Shown here piece by piece: positions 1 to 7,205 of a DNA stretch of 16,832 bases. The stretch comes from an uncultured Polaribacter sp. Lineage in GTDB: Bacteria > Bacteroidota > Bacteroidia > Flavobacteriales > Flavobacteriaceae. The notes under the pieces are model-generated. The model did not search any database. It was not told the DNA's origin and saw only the letters and a program-made list of their open reading frames with translations. Both the position numbers and the translations under genes were made by a program. The stretch's first letter is position 1; the number at the start of each line of letters is the position of its first letter. The stretch spans positions 1 to 16,832 of the forward strand of contig CALHCK010000262.1 in NCBI GenBank assembly GCA_937936695.1. The letters are read 5' to 3'.

Positions 1-949
1 CCTTTGCTGCTTCTTTTGCAAAATACGTAATAATTATATCTGCTCCTGCCCTTTTCATAGACAGTAAACTTTCCATCATTACACGCTCTCCATCAATCCA
101 ACCTTTTTCTGCTGCGGCTTTTACCATTGCGTACTCTCCGCTAACGTTGTAACATGCAATAGGTCTGTCAAAGTTATTTTTTAAATCTCTTATAATATCT
201 AAATAAGATAATGCTGGTTTAACCATTAAAATATCAGCACCTTCTTGGTCATCAAATGTTGCTTCTCTCATTCCTTCATCTCTGTTAGACGGATCCATTT
301 GATAGGTTCTTCTGTCTCCAAAAGTAGGTGCAGAATCTGCTGCATCTCTAAAAGGACCATAAAATGCAGAAGCATATTTTACAGAATATGCCATAATAGG
401 TAAATTAGGAAAACCTGAATTGTCTAAAGACTGACGAATCATATCTATAGTTCCATCCATCATTCCAGATGGGGCCACCATGTCTACTCCTGCTTTTGCA
501 TGAGATATTACTTGTTTAGCTATATTTACAAGTGTTGCATCATTGTCTACATCGTTATTATGAATAATACCACAATGCCCATGAGAGGTATATTCACAAA
601 AACACACATCTGTAATTACATAAAGACTCGGATAGTTTTTTTTGATAAAACGAATTGCCTGTTGCATAATTCCGTTATCATTCCATGTTTCTGTACCTTC
701 ATCATCTTTTTCTGTAGGTATACCAAACAATAATACTGCAGGAATATTTAGTGCAACAACCTCTTCTAATTCTTTAGAAATTTTATCTAAAGAAAAACGT
801 TTAATACCAGGCATAGAAACAATTTCTTTTTCTATGTTTTCTCCTTCTTCAATAAACAACGGATAAATAAAATCATCTACAGAAAGAGTTGTTTCTTTTA
901 CTAATCTTCTAATTCCTTCTGCTTTTCTTAGTCTTCTTGTTCTAAACAT
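1..949 (-). CDS. hemB: Delta-aminolevulinic acid dehydratase (porphobilinogen synthase), 3' end cut by window edge
   Basis: Condenses two 5-aminolevulinate molecules into porphobilinogen, the second committed heme step, in the cytoplasm. My translation from the ATG at 947-949 gives 316 complete codons before the window edge; family members are about 325-330 residues, so roughly the last dozen are missing. The zinc-type site is clear: DVCFCEYTSHGHCG at about 114-127, with Cys116, Cys118 and Cys126. The two active-site lysines are seen as Lys191 (SVKYASAFYGPFRDAA) and Lys244 (MVKPALSYLDI), the latter being the Schiff-base lysine of the family. The cysteine triad marks it as zinc-dependent rather than the magnesium type with Asp and Ala. 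It is the last visible gene of the leftward hemA-hemCD-hemB run, 28 bp after hemCD, with no terminator between, so co-transcription is likely. Confidence 0.97.
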   Translation of the reverse strand, partial: MFRTRRLRKAEGIRRLVKETTLSVDDFIYPLFIEEGENIEKEIVSMPGIKRFSLDKISKELEEVVALNIPAVLLFGIPTEKDDEGTETWNDNGIMQQAIRFIKKNYPSLYVITDVCFCEYTSHGHCGIIHNNDVDNDATLVNIAKQVISHAKAGVDMVAPSGMMDGTIDMIRQSLDNSGFPNLPIMAYSVKYASAFYGPFRDAADSAPTFGDRRTYQMDPSNRDEGMREATFDDQEGADILMVKPALSYLDIIRDLKNNFDRPIACYNVSGEYAMVKAAAEKGWIDGERVMMESLLSMKRAGADIIITYFAKEAAK

Positions 950-977
950 TTTTTATACTTTTTAGCTAATAAAAGTT

Positions 978-2570
978 TTATGCTTCTACAAAATGATTTT
1001 TCACCAATTCTAATACAGCATCTACGCTTGGTAAATTAGAAACTTGCACATTTGCAAAGTGTTTTCTGGCTTCTTTTGCTGTTGTTTCTCCTATACAAAA
1101 AGCAACTTTATCAGAATCGTTTTTCTGTAGGTAACTTTCTATACCAGAAGGACTGTAAAATAGCACTCCGTCTACAGTATCTTTTACCTTAACTGCGCTT
1201 AACATTGTTTTGTAAGCTTCTATTTCATTAACTACAACACCTTGTTCTTTTAACTGTGTAGGTAAAACATCTAATCGTAGATCACTACAGAAATAAGTAA
1301 CTTCTTTTGTTTGTAATTCTGATGCCAAATAAGCAGCTAACTTTTCTGCATTCTTAGCTACATACGCAACTTTACCTATTCTAGTTTCTATTAATTTTTT
1401 TGTTCTTCTACCAACACAAAAAATATTTTTAAACTTAATTTGATCTTTTGTAAACGAATTTAAAATTGCTTCTACTCCGTTTTGACTAGTAATGATAACA
1501 TTTTCAATTGCTGTTTTCATCACCTTTGGTGGTATTCTATTAAATCTTATCTTAATAAAATCGCTATCTGTAACGCCAATTGTATAGGGTAAACTTTTTT
1601 TCTGAATTTCAGAGAGCTTTTTTGTTGAATAAATATTGTGTTTATGTACACTTACTTCTTCATCTTCTAACATCAATTCCTTTCCGCCTCTGTTTATTAC
1701 ATAATCTGCACAATCTTTAGCTAAAAAACGATGACGACCTAATTTAGCAGTTTTAGTAACTGTTATTTTCTTAGATCCATCTCTTTTTAATAAAACACCC
1801 TTAAAATTAATTTCTTCTGTTTTATCATCTACATACGCTAAAGCTCCAATAGGCGCAGTACAACCACCTTCTAAAAGATTTAAAAATTCTCTTTCTATAC
1901 CAACACAAACTTTTGTTTCGTGATGATTTAATTGCTCACAAGCATCTAAAGCAAAAGTATCATTCTCTAAACAAGCAATCATAATTGCCCCTTGTGCAGG
2001 TGCAGGAATCATCCAACTTAATGGTATTGCTCCAGACTCTCTTAAACCCAATCGTTCTAAACCTGCAGCGGCAAAAATTGCTCCGTTCCAAGTTTCGCTA
2101 TCTTCTAATTTTTGCAAACGCGTATTTACGTTTCCTCGTAAATCTTCTACTTTATGTGTTGGGTAACGGTTTAGCCATTGCGCTTTTCTACGTAAACTAC
2201 CTGTTGCCACAATACCTTCTGGTTGTCCAAAAAATTCTTCGTTATCTTTTAAAACCAGCAAATCCATATAATTTGCACGTTTTAAAACCGCGCCTTGTAC
2301 AATACCTTTTGGTAATACTGTAGGCACGTCTTTTAAAGAGTGTACTGCAATATCAATATCGCCTTTTAACATGGCAACATCTAAATTTTTTGTAAAAACC
2401 CCTGTTATTCCAAGTTCATACAAAGGTTTATCTAGAATAATATCTCCTGTAGATTTAATAGGAACTATTTGGGTTTTATAACCTAATTCTTCTAATTCTT
2501 TGCGTACTTTATTTGCCTGCCAAAGAGCCAATTGACTTTCGCGGGTTCCTATTCTTATTATTTTTTGCAT
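978..2570 (-). CDS. hemCD: Fused hydroxymethylbilane synthase / uroporphyrinogen-III synthase
   Basis: One uninterrupted 530-residue frame carries two heme enzymes that are usually separate. Residues 1 to about 305 are HemC: TRESQLALWQAN (9-20), catalytic Asp81 in VHSLKDVPT, VATGSLRRKAQ (121-131), DLRGNVNTRL (143-152) and the dipyrromethane-cofactor cysteine Cys237 in LEGGCTAPIG. Residues about 313-530 match a divergent HemD: TSQNGV (361-366), EIEAYKT (449-455), FYSPSGIESY (471-480) and IGETTA (493-498). HemC polymerises four porphobilinogens to the unstable hydroxymethylbilane; HemD closes the ring to uroporphyrinogen III. Fusion would let the product pass directly to the second domain (inference). 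Separate HemC is about 300-320 residues and HemD about 220-260, so 530 residues fits both complete. It follows hemA by 10 bp. The HemD call rests on weaker motifs, as is usual for this family. Confidence 0.93.
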   Translation of the reverse strand: MQKIIRIGTRESQLALWQANKVRKELEELGYKTQIVPIKSTGDIILDKPLYELGITGVFTKNLDVAMLKGDIDIAVHSLKDVPTVLPKGIVQGAVLKRANYMDLLVLKDNEEFFGQPEGIVATGSLRRKAQWLNRYPTHKVEDLRGNVNTRLQKLEDSETWNGAIFAAAGLERLGLRESGAIPLSWMIPAPAQGAIMIACLENDTFALDACEQLNHHETKVCVGIEREFLNLLEGGCTAPIGALAYVDDKTEEINFKGVLLKRDGSKKITVTKTAKLGRHRFLAKDCADYVINRGGKELMLEDEEVSVHKHNIYSTKKLSEIQKKSLPYTIGVTDSDFIKIRFNRIPPKVMKTAIENVIITSQNGVEAILNSFTKDQIKFKNIFCVGRRTKKLIETRIGKVAYVAKNAEKLAAYLASELQTKEVTYFCSDLRLDVLPTQLKEQGVVVNEIEAYKTMLSAVKVKDTVDGVLFYSPSGIESYLQKNDSDKVAFCIGETTAKEARKHFANVQVSNLPSVDAVLELVKNHFVEA

Positions 2571-2580
2571 GTACTTTTAA

Positions 2581-3816
2581 TTAGTGTTGAAACACTTTAT
2601 TGATAACTTGTAGACTTTGAGAAACAGATGTATTTTCATCTTTTAAATGTTTCACAAATTGTGTTGTAATTTTTTGAATGATGCGTGATGTTAAAATCTC
2701 TGCTTGACTTTCATCAAAATTATTAATTTTCTTTTTCTGAAAATTAATTTCATCATTTCGTATGCTCTCTAACGATTCTTTTATAGCCGCAATTGCTGGT
2801 GTAAATTTTCTGTGATTTACCCAATCGTTAAATTCTGTTTTGTGTAACTCTATAATAGCTTCAGCCAACGGAACTTCTTGTTGACGAACGGCTAAAGTTT
2901 CATCAGTAACCTTAGAAAGTTCATCTACATTTACCAAAGAAACGCCTTTATAATCTATCACATCTTTTGCCACATTTTCTGGCATCGATAAATCTAAAAC
3001 AAGTAATTCTTTGTTTTCTGTAATATGTTCTTTTGTTATAGTGGGTTTATTAGCTCCTGTAGATACTATTAAAATGTCTGTATTTTTTATCTCTTCAGAT
3101 AATTTTTCTATTTCAGATTTTCTAATAGAACGATGTTCTTTTACAAAATCTTCTGTTTTTTTAACCGTTCTATTAATTAAACAAACAGATTTATTTTCTG
3201 TATATTCTGCTAAGTTTTTACAGGTATGTTTCCCCATTTTACCTAAACCATACACTAAAATATTTTTAGTATTGTAATCTGGTAAATTTTTAATAATGTA
3301 CTGCACTGCTGCATATGATACAGAAGTTGTACCAGAACTTAACTTAGTTTCGTTTTTAACTTTTTTACTAGCTTGTAAAACGCTATTTAACAAACGCTCT
3401 ACATATGCATTGGTGGTATTTAAAGATTTAGCTAATTTAAATGCTTGCCTTAATTGACCAACTATTTCATAATCTCCTAAAATCTGACTTTCTAAGCCTG
3501 TACCCATTCTAAACAAATGATTTACAGCTTCTTTATTTTTATAAACGAAAGAAATTTTAGAAAACTCTTGTATAGTACCATCAGAAAATTCGCACAACAA
3601 TTCTATTAATTGACACGGTCTTTGCGCAAAACCAGAAATTTCTGTTCTATTACAAGTAGACAATACAAAAACTCCTTCGAAGCCTCTAGATTTTGCCAAC
3701 TCTAATAATAACACTTGTTGCTCTTTAGATAAAGAAAATTTCCCTCGTGTTTTAGCATCAGCTTTTTTGTAGCTAACTCCTATATTATAAAAATATTTTT
3801 GTATCTCTATTTGCAT
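2581..3816 (-). CDS. hemA: Glutamyl-tRNA reductase
   Basis: Reduces glutamyl-tRNA(Glu) with NADPH to glutamate-1-semialdehyde, the entry and usual control point of C5-pathway heme synthesis. The 411-residue length is normal. The catalytic cysteine is Cys55 in the signature VLSTCNRTE (51-59). The conserved substrate-site block is EAVNHLFRMGTGLESQILGD (96-115) with His100. A Rossmann NADPH motif GLGKMG lies at 190-195, and the C-terminal helical dimerisation region follows from about 315. The start is the ATG at 3814-3816, which places GVSYKKAD at the expected N-terminal position. It is the first gene of the leftward operon, 10 bp before hemCD, and is divergent from the AraC regulator across 204 bp. 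Using the tRNA-dependent C5 route rather than ALA synthase fits Bacteroidota. Confidence 0.97.
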   Translation of the reverse strand: MQIEIQKYFYNIGVSYKKADAKTRGKFSLSKEQQVLLLELAKSRGFEGVFVLSTCNRTEISGFAQRPCQLIELLCEFSDGTIQEFSKISFVYKNKEAVNHLFRMGTGLESQILGDYEIVGQLRQAFKLAKSLNTTNAYVERLLNSVLQASKKVKNETKLSSGTTSVSYAAVQYIIKNLPDYNTKNILVYGLGKMGKHTCKNLAEYTENKSVCLINRTVKKTEDFVKEHRSIRKSEIEKLSEEIKNTDILIVSTGANKPTITKEHITENKELLVLDLSMPENVAKDVIDYKGVSLVNVDELSKVTDETLAVRQQEVPLAEAIIELHKTEFNDWVNHRKFTPAIAAIKESLESIRNDEINFQKKKINNFDESQAEILTSRIIQKITTQFVKHLKDENTSVSQSLQVINKVFQH

Positions 3817-3835
3817 AAACTTATTAAAAGCGGTT

Positions 3836-3843
3836 CAAAAATA
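3836..3843 (-). promoter_or_regulatory. Possible hemA -7 promoter element
   Basis: On the minus strand this reads TATTTTTG, a perfect match to the Bacteroidota -7 consensus TAnnTTTG, 20 bp upstream of the hemA ATG. I do not find a convincing TTTG -33 element at the usual 19-22 bp, so the call is tentative. It would give a leader of only about 15 nt. Confidence 0.35.
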
Positions 3844-3911
3844 TAAACTTCATCCATAAAAAAATGTCGCTTAAAGAACTTTTTATAGCGTTATTTGTTT
3901 TTTAGTTGATT

Positions 3912-3945
3912 TTTGGTAAAAAAACTTACAAAAACCTTATTTTTG
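3912..3945 (+). promoter_or_regulatory. Predicted promoter of the araC-trmH-hemH-hemJ run
   Basis: A TTTG -33 element at 3912-3915 is followed after 22 bp by TATTTTTG at 3938-3945, matching the Bacteroidota sigma-A pattern TTTG-N(19-22)-TAnnTTTG. Transcription would begin near 3950, giving araC a leader of about 70 nt. The left arm of a perfect inverted repeat (3930-3964) ends on the first base of the -7 box. Confidence 0.55.
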
Positions 3946-3964
3946 TAGTGTTAACAAGGTTTTT
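3930..3964. repeat. Perfect 9-bp inverted repeat at the araC promoter (candidate operator)
   Basis: The arms are AAAAACCTT at 3930-3938 and AAGGTTTTT at 3956-3964, separated by 17 bp. The left arm abuts the -7 element and the right arm lies just past the predicted transcription start. Arm spacing centre to centre is 26 bp, roughly two and a half helical turns. It lies in the hemA/araC divergent region, so it may bind the AraC protein or another heme or iron regulator. It could instead form an RNA hairpin if transcription starts further upstream. No T-run makes a terminator convincing. Confidence 0.5.
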
Positions 3965-4020
3965 AAACTTTATTATATAGAACAATTCTAAATAAAGTGA
4001 ATCTATTTTAATTTCTCAGT

Positions 4021-4902
4021 ATGTTTAAAAATGTCGAAGAAAGTTCTTTTGATGAAATTACCCTAGAAAAAGGGTTTTATGTACTTCATTTTCAAAACGA
4101 AAGCACAGAAACTATTACTTTTGAAAGAGAAATAGAAAATTCTTTTTTACAAATGCATTTTTGTTTGCGTGGTAATTCTAAATTTTTATTTAATAATGGT
4201 TCTTATACATTTGATGTTTTAGACAACAGATCTATACTTTTATATAATCCGCAAAGAACATTACCTATTAATTTAGAAATTCACCCAAAAACAACGCTAG
4301 TTTCTTTATTGATATCTATTGAAAAATTTCATGCATTATTCTCTAAAGAATCAGGTTATATTCCTTTTTTAAGTGATGAAAATAGCAACAGAAAGTTTTA
4401 TGATGACACCCCCATAAAACCAACCGTTTTAATTGTTTTACAGCAAATAATAAACTCTAACACTAACAGCTCTTTAAGAGAACTGTATGTTAAAGGTAAG
4501 ATATACGAACTTTTAAGTTTGCATTTTCAGAAAGAAGAAAACACAACTGGAGAATATTGTCCTTTTTTAGTAGACGAAGAAAATGTTTTAAAAATTAGAC
4601 AAGCAAAAGAAATTATAATTTCTAGAATGTCTGAACCACCAACATTACAAGAATTAGCTACAGAAGTTGGATTAAACTTAAAAAAATTAAAGGAAGGTTT
4701 TAAACAAATATACGGAGACACTGTATATAGTTTTCTGTTTGATTATAAGATGGAACATGCACGCAAACTTTTAGAAAGCAAAAAACACAACGTTAACGAA
4801 GTTGGTTTGCAAATAGGCTACAGTACTTCTAGTCATTTTATTGCTGCTTTTAAAAAGAAATTTGGTACTACCCCAAAGAAATATGTAATGAGTCTTAACT
4901 AA
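4021..4902 (+). CDS. AraC-family transcriptional regulator, PchR-like
   Basis: A 293-residue DNA-binding regulator. Residues 1 to about 180 form a poorly conserved N-terminal sensing domain with the QMHFCLRG pattern at 44-51 seen in PchR-type regulators. Residues about 190-293 are the AraC/XylS double helix-turn-helix: first helix pair around PTLQELATEVGLNLKKLKEGF (207-227), second around 258-279, ending in the family signature GYSTSSHFIAAFKKKFGTTP (266-285). PchR relatives respond to siderophore-type ligands; what this one senses cannot be read from the sequence. It is divergent from hemA and heads a run with trmH, hemH and hemJ, so control of heme genes and itself is the natural inference. 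The start ATG at 4021 is the first in frame after the predicted promoter. An inverted repeat beside that promoter is a candidate binding site. Confidence 0.93.
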   Translation: MFKNVEESSFDEITLEKGFYVLHFQNESTETITFEREIENSFLQMHFCLRGNSKFLFNNGSYTFDVLDNRSILLYNPQRTLPINLEIHPKTTLVSLLISIEKFHALFSKESGYIPFLSDENSNRKFYDDTPIKPTVLIVLQQIINSNTNSSLRELYVKGKIYELLSLHFQKEENTTGEYCPFLVDEENVLKIRQAKEIIISRMSEPPTLQELATEVGLNLKKLKEGFKQIYGDTVYSFLFDYKMEHARKLLESKKHNVNEVGLQIGYSTSSHFIAAFKKKFGTTPKKYVMSLN

Positions 4903-4916
4903 TACGTAAAATTAAA

Positions 4917-5423
4917 TTGAAACAATTAACACATTACGATATAGAAAATAAGGAACAAGATTTTCCTATAACTATTGTTTGCGACGCTATTAGAACCCCA
5001 GAAAACATAGGGATGTGTTTTCGTATTTCTGAAAGTTTTGGAGTTCAGAAAATATTTTTTCATGAGAGTTCTCCATCAACAGATAATAGAAAAGTTGCCA
5101 ATACTGCCAGAAATACAATTAGTAATATTAAACACAGTTATTACTCAGATTTTAACAAAACTATTTTACAATTAAAAGAAGAAGGAAATACAATTATTGG
5201 TATAGAAATTACTGATAAAAGTATCGATATTCAAGATTTTAATTTTAAAAACCATAAAAAAATCGTCTTACTTTTGGGTAGCGAAAGAAACGGTATAGAA
5301 AATATTGACTTGGTAGACAAAACAGTGGCCATACCTATGTATGGTAAAAACTCTTCTATGAATGTAATACACAGTTTAGCGATTACTTTGTATGAGGCAA
5401 CCAATCAATTAAAAAACAAATAA
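4917..5423 (+). CDS. SpoU/TrmH-family RNA 2'-O-methyltransferase
   Basis: A 168-residue SPOUT methyltransferase expected to transfer a methyl from S-adenosylmethionine to a ribose 2'-OH in tRNA or rRNA. All three SpoU motifs are present: motif 1 TPENIGMCFRISESFG (27-42, with Asn30 and catalytic-type Arg36), motif 2 LLLGSERNGI (118-127) and motif 3 IPMYGKNSSMNVIHSLAI (139-156), which builds the trefoil-knot cofactor site. The length fits the single-domain class without the N-terminal L30e-like substrate-binding domain. The start is TTG at 4917-4919: no in-frame ATG precedes motif 1, and the first internal Met lies within it. It follows araC by 14 bp and precedes hemH by 76 bp, so it is probably co-transcribed with heme genes for no obvious functional reason. 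The exact RNA target cannot be assigned. Confidence 0.9.
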   Translation: MKQLTHYDIENKEQDFPITIVCDAIRTPENIGMCFRISESFGVQKIFFHESSPSTDNRKVANTARNTISNIKHSYYSDFNKTILQLKEEGNTIIGIEITDKSIDIQDFNFKNHKKIVLLLGSERNGIENIDLVDKTVAIPMYGKNSSMNVIHSLAITLYEATNQLKNK

Positions 5424-5499
5424 ACAATTATTATTTTTACTCAGGTAAAACATCATAAATAACATAGAATAATTTTATTTTTATAGCATTAGTAGAAAC

Positions 5500-6519
5500 A
5501 TGAAAGGAATTTTATTAAACAATTTAGGATCGCCAGATTCTACAGAAACAAAAGATGTAAAAAAATATTTAGGCGAATTTTTAATGGATGAGCGTGTTAT
5601 AGACATTCCGTACTGGAAACGCTGGTTGTTAATTAAAGGAATTATTTTACAGGTTAGACCAAAAAAATCTGGTGCAGCTTATAAGAAAATTTGGTGGGAT
5701 GAAGGCTCTCCTCTTGTTGTAATTTCTGAACGTTTTACTAAAAAAGTAGTAGATAAAACAGATATTCCTGTAGAATTAGCAATGCGTTATGGCTCTATGT
5801 CTATGGAAAAAGGTATTAAAAATTTAGTAGACAAAGGAGTTACAGAAATATTTTTAGCCCCTTTATATCCGCATTACGCAATGTCTTCTTACGAAACGGT
5901 AGTAACTCAGGCTGAAGAAATTTTAGCAGAAAAATATCCGCATATAAAGTTAGATGTTTTACCACCTTTTTACAACAAGCCAGATTATATTAAGGCAATG
6001 AGTAACAACATTGCTAATCATTTAAAAGGTTTTGATTATGATCATATTTTATTTTCTTACCACGGTATTCCAGAAAGACATATTAAAAAATCTGACCCAA
6101 CAAAAAGTCACTGTAAAATAGATGGTTCTTGTTGCGAACGTAATTCTGTTGCACATCATACTTGTTACAGACACCAATGTTTTGAAACTACTAAGGAAAT
6201 TGCAAAAGAACTAAATTTAAAAGAAGGTACTTGGAGCAATTCTTTTCAATCTCGTTTATTAAAAGATCCTTGGTTAAAACCTTATACAGATTTTGAATTA
6301 GAAAAATTCCCTTCTGAAGGAAAAAAGAAATTAGCAGTAATTACCCCTGCCTTTGTTTCTGATTGTTTAGAAACTTTAGAAGAAATTGCCATGGAAGGTA
6401 AAGAAGATTTTATGGAAGCTGGCGGAACAGATTACAAACACATACCCTGTATGAATGATAACGATGATTGGGTAGATGTGATGGTATCTTGGATTAACGA
6501 TTGGAAAAACAAGAAATAA
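5500..6519 (+). CDS. hemH: Ferrochelatase with internal cysteine cluster
   Basis: Inserts Fe2+ into protoporphyrin IX to make protoheme, the last heme step. The 339-residue length is normal. Landmarks are LLNNLGSPDS (5-14), the metal and porphyrin-site histidine His188 in FSYHGIPERH (185-194), and the acidic FVSDCLETLEE (285-295), where Glu291 aligns with the catalytic glutamate of the family. Between them lies a cysteine-rich stretch with Cys205, Cys211, Cys212, Cys222 and Cys227, in the pattern HCxxxxxxCC then CYRHQC. Similar internal cysteine sets hold a [2Fe-2S] cluster in some bacterial ferrochelatases, such as the Myxococcus type; I infer the same here, with four of the five cysteines as likely ligands. 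It sits 76 bp after trmH and 51 bp before hemJ. The upstream region has only a near match to a -7 box (TATTTTTA at 5476-5483), so read-through from the araC promoter is likely. Confidence 0.97.
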   Translation: MKGILLNNLGSPDSTETKDVKKYLGEFLMDERVIDIPYWKRWLLIKGIILQVRPKKSGAAYKKIWWDEGSPLVVISERFTKKVVDKTDIPVELAMRYGSMSMEKGIKNLVDKGVTEIFLAPLYPHYAMSSYETVVTQAEEILAEKYPHIKLDVLPPFYNKPDYIKAMSNNIANHLKGFDYDHILFSYHGIPERHIKKSDPTKSHCKIDGSCCERNSVAHHTCYRHQCFETTKEIAKELNLKEGTWSNSFQSRLLKDPWLKPYTDFELEKFPSEGKKKLAVITPAFVSDCLETLEEIAMEGKEDFMEAGGTDYKHIPCMNDNDDWVDVMVSWINDWKNKK

Positions 6520-6570
6520 CAATCTGTTTTTGTTGATATTTTTAACAACCAACACATAAAACTAATTCCT

Positions 6571-7146
6571 ATGGATTTTTTATACGTAAAAGCATTACAC
6601 ATTATTTTTGTAGTAACTTGGTTTGCGGGCTTGTTTTATATTCCTAGATTATTCATTTATCAAACAGAAGCAGAAAACAAACCTGAAACTGCAAAAGAAA
6701 TATTGCAAACTCAGTTTAAATTAATGAGTAAGCGCCTTTGGTATATTATTACTTGGCCTTCTGCTGTTTTAGCTAGTTTTTTTGCTATTTGGATGCTTTA
6801 TAAAAATCCATATTATTTACAAATGCCATGGATGCATGTTAAACTTGCTTTTGTATTGGCTTTGTATTTTTATCATTACTCGTGCCACAGAATTTACAAA
6901 TTATTACAAAATGATATTGTTAAATATTCTGCTTTACAATTACGCATCTGGAACGAAATAGCCACAATAATACTATTTGCAGTTGTGTTTTTAGTAACTT
7001 TAAAAAGTGCTATTAATTGGATTTGGGGTGTAGTTGGTATTCTTCTTTTCGGAGTGTTGTTGATGTTAGCAATTAAGCTTTACAAGAGAATTAGAGAAAA
7101 AAGATCTTGGGATAAAACAGAAAACGAAATACTAAATACTAAATAA
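6571..7146 (+). CDS. hemJ: Protoporphyrinogen IX oxidase, HemJ type (membrane)
   Basis: A 191-residue inner-membrane protein expected to oxidise protoporphyrinogen IX to protoporphyrin IX, feeding ferrochelatase encoded just upstream. The N-terminus KALHIIFVVTWFAGLFYIPR (7-26) carries the conserved family His10, Trp17 and Arg26; MSKRL at 52-56 and WMHVKLAFVLALYFYH (87-102) with Lys91 and His102 are further HemJ landmarks. About five hydrophobic segments are visible (about 7-27, 57-77, 87-105, 125-147, 149-168), followed by a basic cytoplasmic tail. HemJ is related to the CopD family, but the residue pattern and the hemH neighbour favour HemJ. It is the last gene of the rightward heme run and is followed by a strong terminator at 7178-7205. 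Confidence 0.93.
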   Translation: MDFLYVKALHIIFVVTWFAGLFYIPRLFIYQTEAENKPETAKEILQTQFKLMSKRLWYIITWPSAVLASFFAIWMLYKNPYYLQMPWMHVKLAFVLALYFYHYSCHRIYKLLQNDIVKYSALQLRIWNEIATIILFAVVFLVTLKSAINWIWGVVGILLFGVLLMLAIKLYKRIREKRSWDKTENEILNTK

Positions 7147-7171
7147 AAAATAATTTATCTTAAATATTATT

Positions 7172-7205
7172 AAAAAGAGCGCACTTTAAAAAGTGTGCTT
7201 TTTTT
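7172..7205. terminator. Bidirectional rho-independent terminator between hemJ and recR
   Basis: The left arm AGCGCACTT (7178-7186) pairs with AAGTGTGCT (7191-7199) with one G-U wobble in RNA. A run of seven T follows on the plus strand (7199-7205), and an A-run at 7172-7176 provides a U-tract in the other direction. It lies between the convergent ends of hemJ and recR and can stop both. Confidence 0.85.

Noticed and set aside
500..866. Two overlapping plus-strand open frames of 74-77 codons
   Set aside because: They lie antisense inside hemB, whose zinc-site cysteines and both catalytic lysines are intact on the other strand; no family features are seen.
1985..2323. A 112-codon plus-strand open frame
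   Set aside because: It is a shadow of the HemC domain, low in complexity and Leu-rich, with no promoter or family motif.
3011..3277. An 88-codon plus-strand open frame inside hemA
   Set aside because: It overlaps the Rossmann domain of hemA fully on the opposite strand and has no recognisable motif.
5424..5499. Separate promoter for hemH
   Set aside because: The only -7-like box is TATTTTTA, lacking the final G, with no -33 partner; read-through from the araC promoter is simpler.
6571..7146. CopD-type copper-resistance membrane protein
   Set aside because: The proteins are related, but the HemJ residue pattern (His10, Trp17, Arg26, Lys91) and the adjacent hemH favour protoporphyrinogen oxidase.
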